A stretch of DNA of 55,683 nucleotides. Source: Phycisphaeraceae bacterium. GTDB lineage: Bacteria > Planctomycetota > Phycisphaerae > Phycisphaerales > Phycisphaeraceae. The stretch's first letter is position 1. Each line of letters opens with the position of its first letter. Below are positions 1 through 7,647 of this stretch, in pieces. The stretch covers positions 1 to 55,683 of the forward strand of contig JANQSF010000079.1 in the NCBI GenBank assembly GCA_028284155.1, in the 5' to 3' direction. Both the position numbers and the translations under genes were made by a program. Below the pieces are notes generated by a model. The model saw only the letters and a list, made by a program, of their open reading frames with translations. It searched no databases and was not told the DNA's origin.

Positions 1-101
1 ACAATACGATCCACGTCCTCGCCCTGAGCAGACACGATGATAATCGGCAGTTCGGAGTGTTTTTTAAGGCGCTGGGCAATGGCCAGACCGTGCTCACCGC
101 G
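1..101 (-). pseudogene. Fragment of an OmpR-type response regulator receiver domain
   Basis: Read on the minus strand, the first 101 bases give an open frame with GEHGLAIAQRLKK, then SELPIIIVSAQGEDVDRIV. This matches the alpha3 to alpha4 part of an OmpR/PhoB receiver domain, including the beta4 strand ending in the conserved Ser/Thr-Ala and the GEDVDRIV stretch that precedes the usual GLELGADDY. The part encoding the phospho-acceptor Asp should lie to the right of about position 101, but from there the sequence belongs to a plus-strand glycosyltransferase. The bases are also more AT-rich (a TTAAAAAA run) than their neighbours. The frame runs off the left edge. I read this as a piece of another locus joined here, either by assembly chimerism or by recombination. 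Confidence 0.75.
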
Positions 102-1820
102 TGCGCCTGCCCCCCCGGCACGGTTTGGCCGGTCGAGGCGTTCGGGTACGACGTCATGACCTATCACCTGCAGGTCCCAAGCGAGTGGATCGACGCGGGA
201 CACATGGCCGGCTTGGAGCACAACGTCTACAGCCACCTGCCGCTGCTCGTCGAGGCGGGCTACATGCAGGTCGGCCTGATGGTCGGCGACATCCACGGCG
301 CGGTTTACATCGTGCAGTTCTTCCACGCCACGACCGCCCTGCTCGCGGCCGCGGCCGTAGCGGGCATCGTCCGGCGGTACGTCGGCGCGGCCGCGGGCGT
401 CATCGCCGGTGTCTTCCTGCACGCCGCGCCGTGGGTCATCATCACCGGCTCGCTGGCGTACAACGAGTGCTTCGTCCTGGCGCTGGGCGGCGCGGCGTTG
501 CTGCTGGCGCTCGACTCGGCCAGCGACAACTGGCGCGGCGCGGCGCTCGTCGGCCTGCTGCTTGGATTCGCGACGCTGGCCAAGCTCACGGCCGGGCCGA
601 TGATCGCCCTGCCCGTCGTGGTCATCATGGCGACCCGTCTGCACCGCAGCGCGCAATGGAAAGACGCGGTCGATTGGCGCACGTCCTTGCGCAGCTCTGG
701 TGTTGTGGCCTTGTTCACCGTGCTGACCGTCGCGCCCTGGCTCGCGCGCAACGCCGCGTGGACCGGCAACCCCGTCTTCCCCATGGCCACCGGCGTGTTC
801 GGCCAAGGTCATTGGGACGACGAACTCGCACAACGCTGGGACGCCGCGCACGACTCCGACGGCGTCGGCCAGGGCCTCGGCGCGATCGGCAGGCAGTGGC
901 TGTGGAACAAGGCGTACGGCGCGGCCTGGGGCGTCAGCACGCAAAACACACCGGGCGGCGGTGTCGCGCAGTTCGACACATCGGGCGGCCTGCCCGTGCT
1001 CTGGCTCGTCGCGCTGCTGGGCGTCGTGCTCGGCCTGGCATGGTCGGCCGGACGTCGTATCACCGGCGCGATGCTGGTCATGCTCGGCGTTCAGGTCGTT
1101 TTCTGGGTCGTGGCGACACACCATCAGAGTCGCTTCATAATCCCAACGCTCCTGCCCGGCTGCGTACTCGTCGGCATCGGGTTCGGCAGACTCGAACACG
1201 TCCTGCGCGGCAAGGTCAAGCCGTGGGTTTTTGCGTGCATCGCCGGCGCGCCCGTGCTGGTGCTGACGTCGGTCAGTTTCGACACGTTCTACCAGCAGTC
1301 GCCCAAGGCCGTCGTGAACGAAGGGTCCAATCAGCTCGTCCTATTCGCGCCGTGGTTCGCCGTCGATGCGCGACGCGAGCTGACGCCCGAAGAGCGCACG
1401 GCGAGCAACCCGCAAGACCTGCTCTGGTCCGTTCCGGGTGACCATGTGCTGAACCATCTGCCCGGTGACGCCCGCGTCTACATCGTGGCGGACAACATGC
1501 GGCTGTTCGACATCCGCGGCACCGTGCCCGATCGCTTCGTCTACCACACACCGTTCGACCGCAGCCCGCTGGGCGACCTGTTTCGTGAACACGCCGGTGA
1601 CGCGCGAGCCGTCGCACGTGACTTGCGAGAAGCAGGATTCACACACCTCTGGGTCGGTCACAGCGAACTGGGCAGGCTCAGCGCCAAGGGTAACTACGGA
1701 TACGACGAGGACGTCGTGAAACACATCCGCGCCCTGATGTCGCTCTGCCCCGTCGTTCGGCCGTACGGCCGAGCCGGCCGACCGGTCGCGTCGCTTTGCC
1801 GATTGCCCGACTTTGAGTAA
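57..1820 (+). CDS. GT-C fold membrane glycosyltransferase (ArnT/PMT-like), 5' end replaced
   Basis: This is an integral membrane protein with about ten hydrophobic segments and a C-terminal soluble part. It resembles GT39/GT83-like transferases that move a sugar from a polyprenyl-phosphate donor. The sequence PPGTVWPVEAFGYDVMTYHL, then PSEW, is the first-loop motif of this family (acidic residue, YD, YHL). The family normally has a transmembrane helix before that motif. Here it is missing, because codons before about position 105 lie over the response-regulator fragment at 1-101. The GTG at 57 opens the frame but is therefore probably not the native start. The stop lies 6 bp before nfo, so the two genes are probably co-transcribed. 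The acceptor is unknown; family membership is fairly sure, exact activity is not. Confidence 0.7.
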   Translation: MFFKALGNGQTVLTACACPPGTVWPVEAFGYDVMTYHLQVPSEWIDAGHMAGLEHNVYSHLPLLVEAGYMQVGLMVGDIHGAVYIVQFFHATTALLAAAAVAGIVRRYVGAAAGVIAGVFLHAAPWVIITGSLAYNECFVLALGGAALLLALDSASDNWRGAALVGLLLGFATLAKLTAGPMIALPVVVIMATRLHRSAQWKDAVDWRTSLRSSGVVALFTVLTVAPWLARNAAWTGNPVFPMATGVFGQGHWDDELAQRWDAAHDSDGVGQGLGAIGRQWLWNKAYGAAWGVSTQNTPGGGVAQFDTSGGLPVLWLVALLGVVLGLAWSAGRRITGAMLVMLGVQVVFWVVATHHQSRFIIPTLLPGCVLVGIGFGRLEHVLRGKVKPWVFACIAGAPVLVLTSVSFDTFYQQSPKAVVNEGSNQLVLFAPWFAVDARRELTPEERTASNPQDLLWSVPGDHVLNHLPGDARVYIVADNMRLFDIRGTVPDRFVYHTPFDRSPLGDLFREHAGDARAVARDLREAGFTHLWVGHSELGRLSAKGNYGYDEDVVKHIRALMSLCPVVRPYGRAGRPVASLCRLPDFE

Positions 1821-1826
1821 CCCACC

Positions 1827-2714
1827 ATGTTCGGTTCACACCTCTCCATCGCCGGCGGTCTGCACAACGCGATCGTTGACGCGCAAAAACTTGGCATGAA
1901 CTGCGTGCAGGTCTTTACGAAAAACCAGCGCCAATGGAAGTGCAAGCCGCTCACCGACGAGCAGATCAACGACTGGCACAAACACCTGCGCGACTCGAAG
2001 CTCAAAGAGACCGTCAGTCACGACAGCTACCTGATCAACCTGGCCAGCCCGGACAAGGACAACCTGGCCAAGTCGCTCGACCTGTTCCGCGAGGAGTTGA
2101 CGCGCTGCGAGACGCTGGGCATCCCCTGGCTGGTCACGCACCCCGGCGCGCACATGAAGGAGGGCGAAGCCGTCGGCCTCAAGCGCGTCGCCAAGTCACT
2201 CGACCAACTCCACAAAGACCTGCCCGGCCTCAATACCGTGACCTGCCTGGAGATCACCGCAGGCCAGGGCACAACGCTTGGCTACACGTTCGAGCACCTG
2301 CGCGACATCATCGATCAAGTGAAGCAACCCGAGCGGCTGGCCGTCTGCCTCGACACGGCCCACATGCTCGCGGCCGGCTACGACCTGACGTCGGCCAAGG
2401 GAGCGCGGGCTGTGCTGGACGAGTTGGACGAGGTGGTCGGGCTCGACCTCGTGCGCGTGGTTCACGTGAACGACTCGAAAACCGAGCGCGGCAGCCGGGT
2501 CGATCGGCACGAGCACATCGGGCACGGCCACGTCTGCATCGACGCGTTCAAAGTGCTGCTCAAGAACGCGCACCTCAAGAAAGTGCCCAAGATTCTGGAA
2601 ACGGCCAAAGAAGATGCGCCGGACGGGCGGCCGTGGGACGCGATCAACCTCGAAACGCTCCGCAGCCTGGCGGGCGTGCGAAAAACAACGGCCAAAGCGA
2701 AGTCCAAGTCTTGA
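1827..2714 (+). CDS. nfo: Endonuclease IV (deoxyribonuclease IV)
   Basis: This AP endonuclease incises 5' of abasic sites in base-excision repair and uses three zinc ions in a TIM barrel. All expected ligands are visible: H65 (SHDSY), H105 (THPGAH), E142 (LEITAGQG), D176 and H179 (CLDTAH), H213 (HVNDS), D226 and H228 (DRHEH) and E258 (LETAKE). The 295-residue length is normal (about 280) with a short basic tail. The usual LENTAGQG reads LEITAGQG, a mild change next to the ligand E142. The ATG at 1827 opens directly with MFGSHLSIAGG, the conserved N-terminus, which fixes the start. It follows the glycosyltransferase by 6 bp and probably shares its message. It is cytoplasmic. Confidence 0.95.
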   Translation: MFGSHLSIAGGLHNAIVDAQKLGMNCVQVFTKNQRQWKCKPLTDEQINDWHKHLRDSKLKETVSHDSYLINLASPDKDNLAKSLDLFREELTRCETLGIPWLVTHPGAHMKEGEAVGLKRVAKSLDQLHKDLPGLNTVTCLEITAGQGTTLGYTFEHLRDIIDQVKQPERLAVCLDTAHMLAAGYDLTSAKGARAVLDELDEVVGLDLVRVVHVNDSKTERGSRVDRHEHIGHGHVCIDAFKVLLKNAHLKKVPKILETAKEDAPDGRPWDAINLETLRSLAGVRKTTAKAKSKS

Positions 2715-2778
2715 CAATCCCGTCCATCACGCCCACAATTCCCCAGCGAATGAATGGCCCCAAGCCATAGAAAGGAGC

Positions 2779-2928
2779 ATGCCCGACAGAAGACACCCGT
2801 ATCGACATGGCGGAAGTGCAAAGAGAAGGCCGAGTGAACGCCGATCCCTGACTCGTTATTTTCCTAACTTATTCCCGTTCGCTCGGCCATTTTTGCGCGC
2901 CGACCTCCCCCAGCCGCTCGCGGCTTAG
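2779..2928 (+). CDS. Possible small basic protein (49 aa)
   Basis: An ATG at 2779 is preceded by AAAGGAG at a good distance. It opens a 49-codon frame beginning MPDRRHPYRHGGSAKRRPSE, very rich in Arg and His, and ending at a TAG inside a dispersed palindrome (2913-2928). The strong ribosome binding site and basic start resemble small ribosomal or nucleic-acid-binding proteins, but I recognise no family. The second half (RSLTRYFPNLFPF) is less convincing. This is the only candidate gene in the 355-bp gap between nfo and upp. It could be spurious. Confidence 0.3.
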   Translation: MPDRRHPYRHGGSAKRRPSERRSLTRYFPNLFPFARPFLRADLPQPLAA

Positions 2929-2947
2929 ACGTTGTTTCACAACGTCT
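2913..2947. repeat. Dispersed palindrome plus adjoining perfect hairpin
   Basis: Positions 2913-2928 carry GCCGCTCGCGGCTTAG, a copy of the short palindromic element also seen near 6026, 13261, 18498, 20866 and 47083. It overlaps a perfect hairpin at 2927-2947 (AGACGTTGT, loop TTC, ACAACGTCT). No T-run follows the hairpin, so it is not a classical terminator. A further AGACGTTG copy occurs about 40 bp downstream. The rest of the gap to upp (2948-3069) shows no gene. Confidence 0.6.
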
Positions 2948-3069
2948 GCGCGACGGGCCGTGTCAGCCCGAATCAGCGTCGTGGAGACGTTGCGAAAAAG
3001 TCTCTTCGCGCGTGACCACGAAAGACCGTTACACTCTCGATCCCACTTCGACCCCATCACTTTCACCAC

Positions 3070-3699
3070 ATGCCCGCCGCCCCGCACATCATCGACCACC
3101 CCCTCGTGCAGGACATGCTGGCCGACGCGCGCGACAAAGAAACCCAACCGGCTGAGTTCCGTCGCCTGCTGGCGCGCATCGGCGGCCTGATCGCATACGA
3201 AGCAACACGCGACCTGGCGACCGACACCGCGACTATTGACACGCCGCTCGAGTCGGCTGAAGCGCGACGACTGCGTTACCCCGTAACGATCATCCCGATC
3301 CTGCGGGCGGGACTCGGCATGGCCGACGGGATCCACGACCTGATGCCGCACGCGCAGCTCGGCCACATCGGCCTGTTCCGCGACGAGGCGACGCTGCAAC
3401 CCGTCCCTTACTACGAACGGCTGCCCGACAACGTGGCGGACGGCCCGACGCTGCTGATCGACCCGATGCTCGCCACCGGCGGCAGCGCGATCAAAGCGGT
3501 TGACATGCTCGTGCAACGCGGCTGCAACGACATCCGCCTGATCTGCCTCGTCGCCGCGCCCGAAGGTGTCAAGACCGTCAACGACGCACACCCGAACGTG
3601 CCCATCTACACCGCATCACTCGATCGGCAGTTGAACGACATCGGCTACATCCTGCCCGGCCTCGGCGACGCGGGCGACCGGTTGTATGGGACGTTGTGA
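3070..3699 (+). CDS. upp: Uracil phosphoribosyltransferase
   Basis: This enzyme makes UMP from uracil and PRPP in pyrimidine salvage. The 209-residue protein has the normal length and the family PRPP-binding loop LLIDPMLATGGSAIKAVD. It also has the upstream PILRAGLGMADGI segment and the C-terminal YILPGLGDAGDRLYGT that closes the uracil site. The ATG at 3070 gives HPLVQ at residues 10-14, the typical start region. A TACACT box lies about 35 bp upstream, which would give a short leader. The gene stands alone on the plus strand and faces the convergent PQQ-domain gene. The 108 bp between them show no clear terminator. Confidence 0.95.
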   Translation: MPAAPHIIDHPLVQDMLADARDKETQPAEFRRLLARIGGLIAYEATRDLATDTATIDTPLESAEARRLRYPVTIIPILRAGLGMADGIHDLMPHAQLGHIGLFRDEATLQPVPYYERLPDNVADGPTLLIDPMLATGGSAIKAVDMLVQRGCNDIRLICLVAAPEGVKTVNDAHPNVPIYTASLDRQLNDIGYILPGLGDAGDRLYGTL

Positions 3700-3807
3700 G
3701 GGAGAGTCACGAAGGGACGTAGGCACGAAGGGTTCAGAACCTCGACCCTCTGTTTAGCGGCGTGCCCACAGGGCCGCCTTCCCCCAATACACCAAATCGT
3801 CGCCCAT

Positions 3808-5055
3808 TCACTTCCACGTAAACACAATCAACTCGTTCAGCGCGCGGACATAGACCTCGTCACCCACCACCGCGATGTGCGCCCACGACTCCTGTTCGGT
3901 GATCCGTCGCTTTTCAAGCATCTCAAACTTCTCGGGGTTGGCGTTGAACAGCACCAGCCCACCGCGCTGGTCGAGCGCGAGGATGCGCTTGCCGTCCGTC
4001 ACCATCGACCAGTACTTGCCGAAGCGCTCTTCGGTCAGCCAAAGGATGTCGCCGTTCTCCAGGTCGACGCACGTCACGCGCTGGTTGCGCAGCAACAGGT
4101 ACGCCTTCCCGTCCACGACCACGGGCGTCGTCATGTAGGCCTGCTGGCGATTGTCCCACGACTTGCCAACCGACCACTTGCCGTTCTCGTGCTCGATGGC
4201 GAAGGCGTGCGATCGGCCACCATACGCGCTGGTGTAGATCTTGTTACCCAAAACCAACGGCGTCAGGATGTTCATCCCGCGGAATGCCTCGACCTCGACC
4301 TGCCACAGCACGTCGCCGTTCTTCGGGTCGACGCCCGCCAGGTGATTGCGCGTCTGGACGAGCAACTGCGTTTTGCCGTGAATCTCGGCCACCGTCGGCG
4401 AGGCGAACGCACTGCCCCACGTGCCGCCGCCGTCCACGAGCGTCCGCCAAACCGTCTCGCCTGTTTTCTTGTTGAGTTTGAGCAAAGAAGCGCCGGCCTG
4501 GATGTACACGTAGTCGCCCAAGACCAGGGGCGAACTGACAAAACCGAATGCCGGCAACGGCGTCTTGTAACGCTCAACGAAGTCGGCTCGCCAAACGATC
4601 TTTCCGGAGGCGACTTCGATGCAAGCCAGCACGTCGCGCATACCCGCAACGTAAAGGTGCTCGCCATCAAACGCCGGCGTCGCCCGCGCCCAACTCCCGT
4701 TGGCCCGTGCGAAAAACGGCACGTTCATCGAACCCGCCCAATACGCTTGCCAGGCCTGCTTACCTGACTTGCGGTCGAACGCACGGACGACCTCGCGTTC
4801 TTCGTTCTCCGTCTCGACGCTGATCACCAACTTGTCCGTGACAATCGGCCCGCTGTAACCCGGGCCGATTTTGACCGACCACCGCTTCTTCAACCGATCC
4901 TCGCCCAGCGCGTCGGGAAAGGATTTCGACGTGACATGCCCGTCTCGGCCGGGCCCGCGCCACTGCGGCCAATGGTCCGCGGCGGCGACATTCAGTTGTA
5001 AATAGACGAGGCAGGCGACGAAGCAGACGGCGAAGGCGAGCGTCGATCGGTGCAC
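3808..5055 (-). CDS. Exported PQQ-type beta-propeller protein
   Basis: The 415-residue protein has an N-terminal signal peptide (hydrophobic residues about 5-25, ending AAADHW). It then has WPQWRGPGRDG, the hallmark opening of planctomycete PQQ-like propellers related to BamB. Repeated blades follow the pattern in which a GKxxW segment joins an outer strand, for example ASGKIVWRADF, KTGETVWRTL, KNGDVLWQVEVE and ENGDILWL. Such proteins are exported or periplasmic and usually have a structural or protein-binding role; no quinone-enzyme catalytic residues are evident. The gene ends with a typical last blade (ALNELIVFTWK). It lies 10 bp downstream of aroK on the same strand, so both are probably on one transcript. 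Confidence 0.85.
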   Translation of the reverse strand: MHRSTLAFAVCFVACLVYLQLNVAAADHWPQWRGPGRDGHVTSKSFPDALGEDRLKKRWSVKIGPGYSGPIVTDKLVISVETENEEREVVRAFDRKSGKQAWQAYWAGSMNVPFFARANGSWARATPAFDGEHLYVAGMRDVLACIEVASGKIVWRADFVERYKTPLPAFGFVSSPLVLGDYVYIQAGASLLKLNKKTGETVWRTLVDGGGTWGSAFASPTVAEIHGKTQLLVQTRNHLAGVDPKNGDVLWQVEVEAFRGMNILTPLVLGNKIYTSAYGGRSHAFAIEHENGKWSVGKSWDNRQQAYMTTPVVVDGKAYLLLRNQRVTCVDLENGDILWLTEERFGKYWSMVTDGKRILALDQRGGLVLFNANPEKFEMLEKRRITEQESWAHIAVVGDEVYVRALNELIVFTWK

Positions 5056-5065
5056 GGCGTAGCTC

Positions 5066-5587
5066 CTAAAGACATCGGGCGATCAGAAATCGCAGCGCGT
5101 CCACCGGCTGGAGGTGCGTCACGTCCAATGTCTTATCCGCCACGGCCTCGTAAACGGATTCACGCTCCGCCAAAACGGCCTTGATTTCGTCGAGCCCACC
5201 GCCGTGAGCCGTCAGGCTGGGGCGTGTCGCGGCCGATCGGCCGTCCGCTTCGATCCGCGCGTGGAGCACCTCGGGGGCGCACTTGAGATAGACCCGCCGG
5301 GCCTCGGCCTGCTCAACGGCCACACGGGCGCCCGGCTCCATCAGCGTCCCGCCGCCCAGGCCGATGACCATGCTGTCTTTGCCCACCAGATCGCGCGTTA
5401 CCTCGACCTCCGCCGCCCGCCAGGCCGGCTCGCCGTGCTCTTCCCAGATCGCGGCGATCGAGTCGTTGTTGAACCGCTTGCAAACCTCGTCATCGACGTC
5501 GGCGAACTCAGCCCACGTCTCGTCCGCGAGCATTCGGCCGAGCGTCGTCTTGCCGCAACCGCGGTAACCGATAAGGATCACGTTCAT
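5066..5587 (-). CDS. aroK: Shikimate kinase
   Basis: The protein phosphorylates shikimate with ATP in chorismate synthesis. It has the Walker A loop GYRGCGKTTLG at residues 7-17, the Mg/shikimate motif FADVDDEV, and the shikimate-binding segment EPAWRAAEVEV, where most homologues have a Phe (FR) but this one has WR. It also has the GGG motif IGLGGGTLM and the adenine/lid RPSL. At 173 residues the length is standard. The minus-strand TACAAT box (5596-5601) lies 8 bp before the ATG, so the mRNA would be leaderless or nearly so. It is divergent from the DciA-like gene. Confidence 0.93.
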   Translation of the reverse strand: MNVILIGYRGCGKTTLGRMLADETWAEFADVDDEVCKRFNNDSIAAIWEEHGEPAWRAAEVEVTRDLVGKDSMVIGLGGGTLMEPGARVAVEQAEARRVYLKCAPEVLHARIEADGRSAATRPSLTAHGGGLDEIKAVLAERESVYEAVADKTLDVTHLQPVDALRFLIARCL

Positions 5588-5595
5588 GGCCGGCG

Positions 5596-5612
5596 ATTGT
5601 AGCCCTTACAAT
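5596..5612. promoter_or_regulatory. Back-to-back divergent -10 boxes
   Basis: The sequence ATTGTAGCCCTTACAAT is a palindrome with arms ATTGTA and TACAAT around five bases. The left arm, read on the minus strand, is a TACAAT box 8 nt before aroK. The right arm is a TACAAT box 5 nt before the GTG (8 nt before the ATG) of the DciA-like gene. One compact site therefore probably fires in both directions. Confidence 0.6.
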
Positions 5613-5617
5613 GGAGC

Positions 5618-5998
5618 GTGATGTCCGACCCCAACGCCCACGACGCCCAACTGCAACGGCTGCGCCAGTGGCGTACGCGACCCGACCGCGACGTGTCGAT
5701 GGCGTTCATCGAAGACCAGTTCAAACGCGAGGTCACCAAGCCGCACAAGCAGGTCAACGCGCTGGCCGAGCTGTGGGAGCAACTCGTCCCCGACGACCTC
5801 CGCCAACAGACCCGCTTGGAAAGCCTGACGCGCGGCGTCCTCAAGGTGTGCGTCGAGTCGAGCGCCGTCCGTTTCGAGCTGGACCGCCTGCTGCGAGACG
5901 GCCTGGAGCGGGAACTGATCACCCGCTGCACCGGCCCGGTGTTTCGACGCATCCGCCTGCAGGTCGGACCCATCGACCCACCCCCGCGTACAACCTGA
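5618..5998 (+). CDS. DUF721 / DciA-like protein
   Basis: The 126-residue protein has the DUF721 core from about residue 45. It includes LAELWEQLVPDDLRQQTRLESLTRGVL in continuous pattern, followed by KVCVESSAVRFELDRLL, the KH-like fold of DciA, the ancestral loader of the DnaB replicative helicase. The N-terminal 40 residues are basic and variable, as is common in the family. Translation may start at the GTG (5618) or the adjacent ATG (5621); the track from the TACAAT box at 5607-5612 does not decide between them. A role in replication initiation is inferred from the family. It is divergent from aroK and lies 92 bp before the protease gene. Confidence 0.75.
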   Translation: MMSDPNAHDAQLQRLRQWRTRPDRDVSMAFIEDQFKREVTKPHKQVNALAELWEQLVPDDLRQQTRLESLTRGVLKVCVESSAVRFELDRLLRDGLERELITRCTGPVFRRIRLQVGPIDPPPRTT

Positions 5999-6025
5999 TA
6001 ACGCACCCGCCGCCCGCCGCTCTTT

Positions 6026-6044
6026 GCCGCTTGCGGCTGAGCGC
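6026..6044. repeat. Copy of the dispersed GCCGC-GCGGC palindrome
   Basis: GCCGCTTGCGGCTGAGCGC here matches the element at 47083-47102 (there with CTTAGCGC) and, in reverse orientation, those at 13261 and 18498. It lies in the 92-bp gap before the S41 protease. Confidence 0.5.
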
Positions 6045-6090
6045 AACCCCGCGCTACCATTGACGTTCCGCAACCCCGAGGCCCCACGCC

Positions 6091-7638
6091 ATGCAAAAAC
6101 GCCTGACCATCGCCGTCATCGCCCTGATCTCCGTGATCAACCTCGCCGTCTGGGCCCAGGATCAGCCCGAACCGGAAACGGCGCTCAAGACCGACTGGGG
6201 CAAGCAGGTCGATCTGCTGATCGACATCCGCTCGGAGATCGTCGGCGAGTACGTCGAAGAGCCCGACCAGCAGGCGATGATCGAGGCGGCGGTCAACGCG
6301 ATGATCGGCACGCTCAAAGACCCGTACACCTCGTACCTGCCGCCGCGCGAGATCAAGCACTTCAACAAGGCGATCCGCGGGTCGTTCTCCGGCATCGGCG
6401 CGCAGATCAATGTCGACGAAGGCCAACTGCGCATCGTCACGCCGTTGGAAGACTCACCCGCGTGGAAGGCCGGCATCCTCGCCGGCGACGCCGTGCTGGA
6501 AATCGACGGCAAGTCCACCGAGGGCATCACCGTCAACCAGGCCGTCGAACGACTCACGGGCCCCGAGGGCACGCCGGTGCGCGTCAAGGTCCGACACGAA
6601 GACGGCAAGACGCAGGAGATCACGATCATCCGAGCGCGGATCAACATCCAAACGGTCAAGGGCTTCCTGCGCGGCGACGATCAGAAGTGGGACTACATGA
6701 TCGACCCGAAGAACAAGATCGGTTATGTCCGACTCACGCAGTTCACCCAGCCGACGGCAGGCAAACTCCGCGCAGCACTCAAGGAGTTGAAGGACCAGGG
6801 TGCCAAGGGCGTGATCCTCGACCTGCGCTTCAACGGCGGCGGCCTGCTCACATCGGCTCAGCAGGTCAGCGACATGTTCTTGCCGGCTGACAAACGGATC
6901 GTGTCGATCAAGGGTCGCAAGGTCAATGAACGTGTGCTCAAGTCGAGCGACGACGGCACGGTGATCGACCACGACGTACCCGTGGTCGTGTTGGCCAACG
7001 AGGGCAGCGCCTCGGCCAGCGAGATCGTGACCGGCGCGTTGCACGACAACGGCCGAGCCAAATTCATCGGCACGCGCACGTTCGGCAAGGGCAGTGTGCA
7101 GCAGGTCAAGATGCTCGACGTCGGCCTGGGCGCGCTCAAGATCACCAACGCCTACTACTACCTGCCCAGCGGCCGCAATATCCACCGGCGCGAGTCGAAA
7201 GAGACTTGGGGCGTCGACCCGGACGACGGCTTCTACGTGCCGATGGATGTCACGCAGGTCCGCGAGATGATCGAAAAACGCCGCGACATCGACGTGCTGC
7301 GCAAAGACGGCCCCCAAGAAGGCGGCGACGCGGCCGTCACGCCCGAGTCGATCCGCAAAGACCTGGCCGACCCGCAGTTGGCGGCGGGCCTTGAGGCGAT
7401 GCTCGGCAAACTGAAGACCGGCGATTGGCCGAAGGTCGGCAAGGGCAACGCCGACGACCTGGCCAAGGAAACCCGCCGCGCCGCGCTCAAGCGTCAACGC
7501 GACCTCGTCACCAAACGGCTCGAAGAGATCGACGCCCAGATCGCCAAGCTCGAGAGGACGGACGACGCCATTGACGGCACGATCGTTCCCGAGAAGTCGG
7601 ACGACGATAAGAAGCCCGATGACAAGAACGACGAGTGA
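6091..7638 (+). CDS. Carboxy-terminal processing protease (S41 family, CtpA-like)
   Basis: The 515-residue protein has an N-terminal export signal (residues 1-22, ending WAQ), a PDZ domain about residues 95-185, and the S41 catalytic core. The core has the strand DLRFNGGGLL near 244-253, the catalytic Ser308 in NEGSASASE and Lys333 in GTRTFGKGS, with the 25-residue spacing normal for this Ser-Lys dyad. A charged Lys/Asp-rich tail (about residues 430-515) contains a coiled-coil-like segment that starts with LAKETRRAALKRQRDLV. It trims C-termini of exported proteins in the periplasm. The ATG at 6091 gives a proper signal peptide. tsaD follows 9 bp after the stop. Confidence 0.92.
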   Translation: MQKRLTIAVIALISVINLAVWAQDQPEPETALKTDWGKQVDLLIDIRSEIVGEYVEEPDQQAMIEAAVNAMIGTLKDPYTSYLPPREIKHFNKAIRGSFSGIGAQINVDEGQLRIVTPLEDSPAWKAGILAGDAVLEIDGKSTEGITVNQAVERLTGPEGTPVRVKVRHEDGKTQEITIIRARINIQTVKGFLRGDDQKWDYMIDPKNKIGYVRLTQFTQPTAGKLRAALKELKDQGAKGVILDLRFNGGGLLTSAQQVSDMFLPADKRIVSIKGRKVNERVLKSSDDGTVIDHDVPVVVLANEGSASASEIVTGALHDNGRAKFIGTRTFGKGSVQQVKMLDVGLGALKITNAYYYLPSGRNIHRRESKETWGVDPDDGFYVPMDVTQVREMIEKRRDIDVLRKDGPQEGGDAAVTPESIRKDLADPQLAAGLEAMLGKLKTGDWPKVGKGNADDLAKETRRAALKRQRDLVTKRLEEIDAQIAKLERTDDAIDGTIVPEKSDDDKKPDDKNDE

Positions 7639-7647
7639 CCGCCGGCC

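Noticed and set aside
101..1441. Long plus-strand open frame overlapping the glycosyltransferase
   Set aside because: Its translation is Arg/Ala/Gly-rich with no motif, typical of an out-of-frame reading in GC-rich DNA; the other frame has a GT-C motif.
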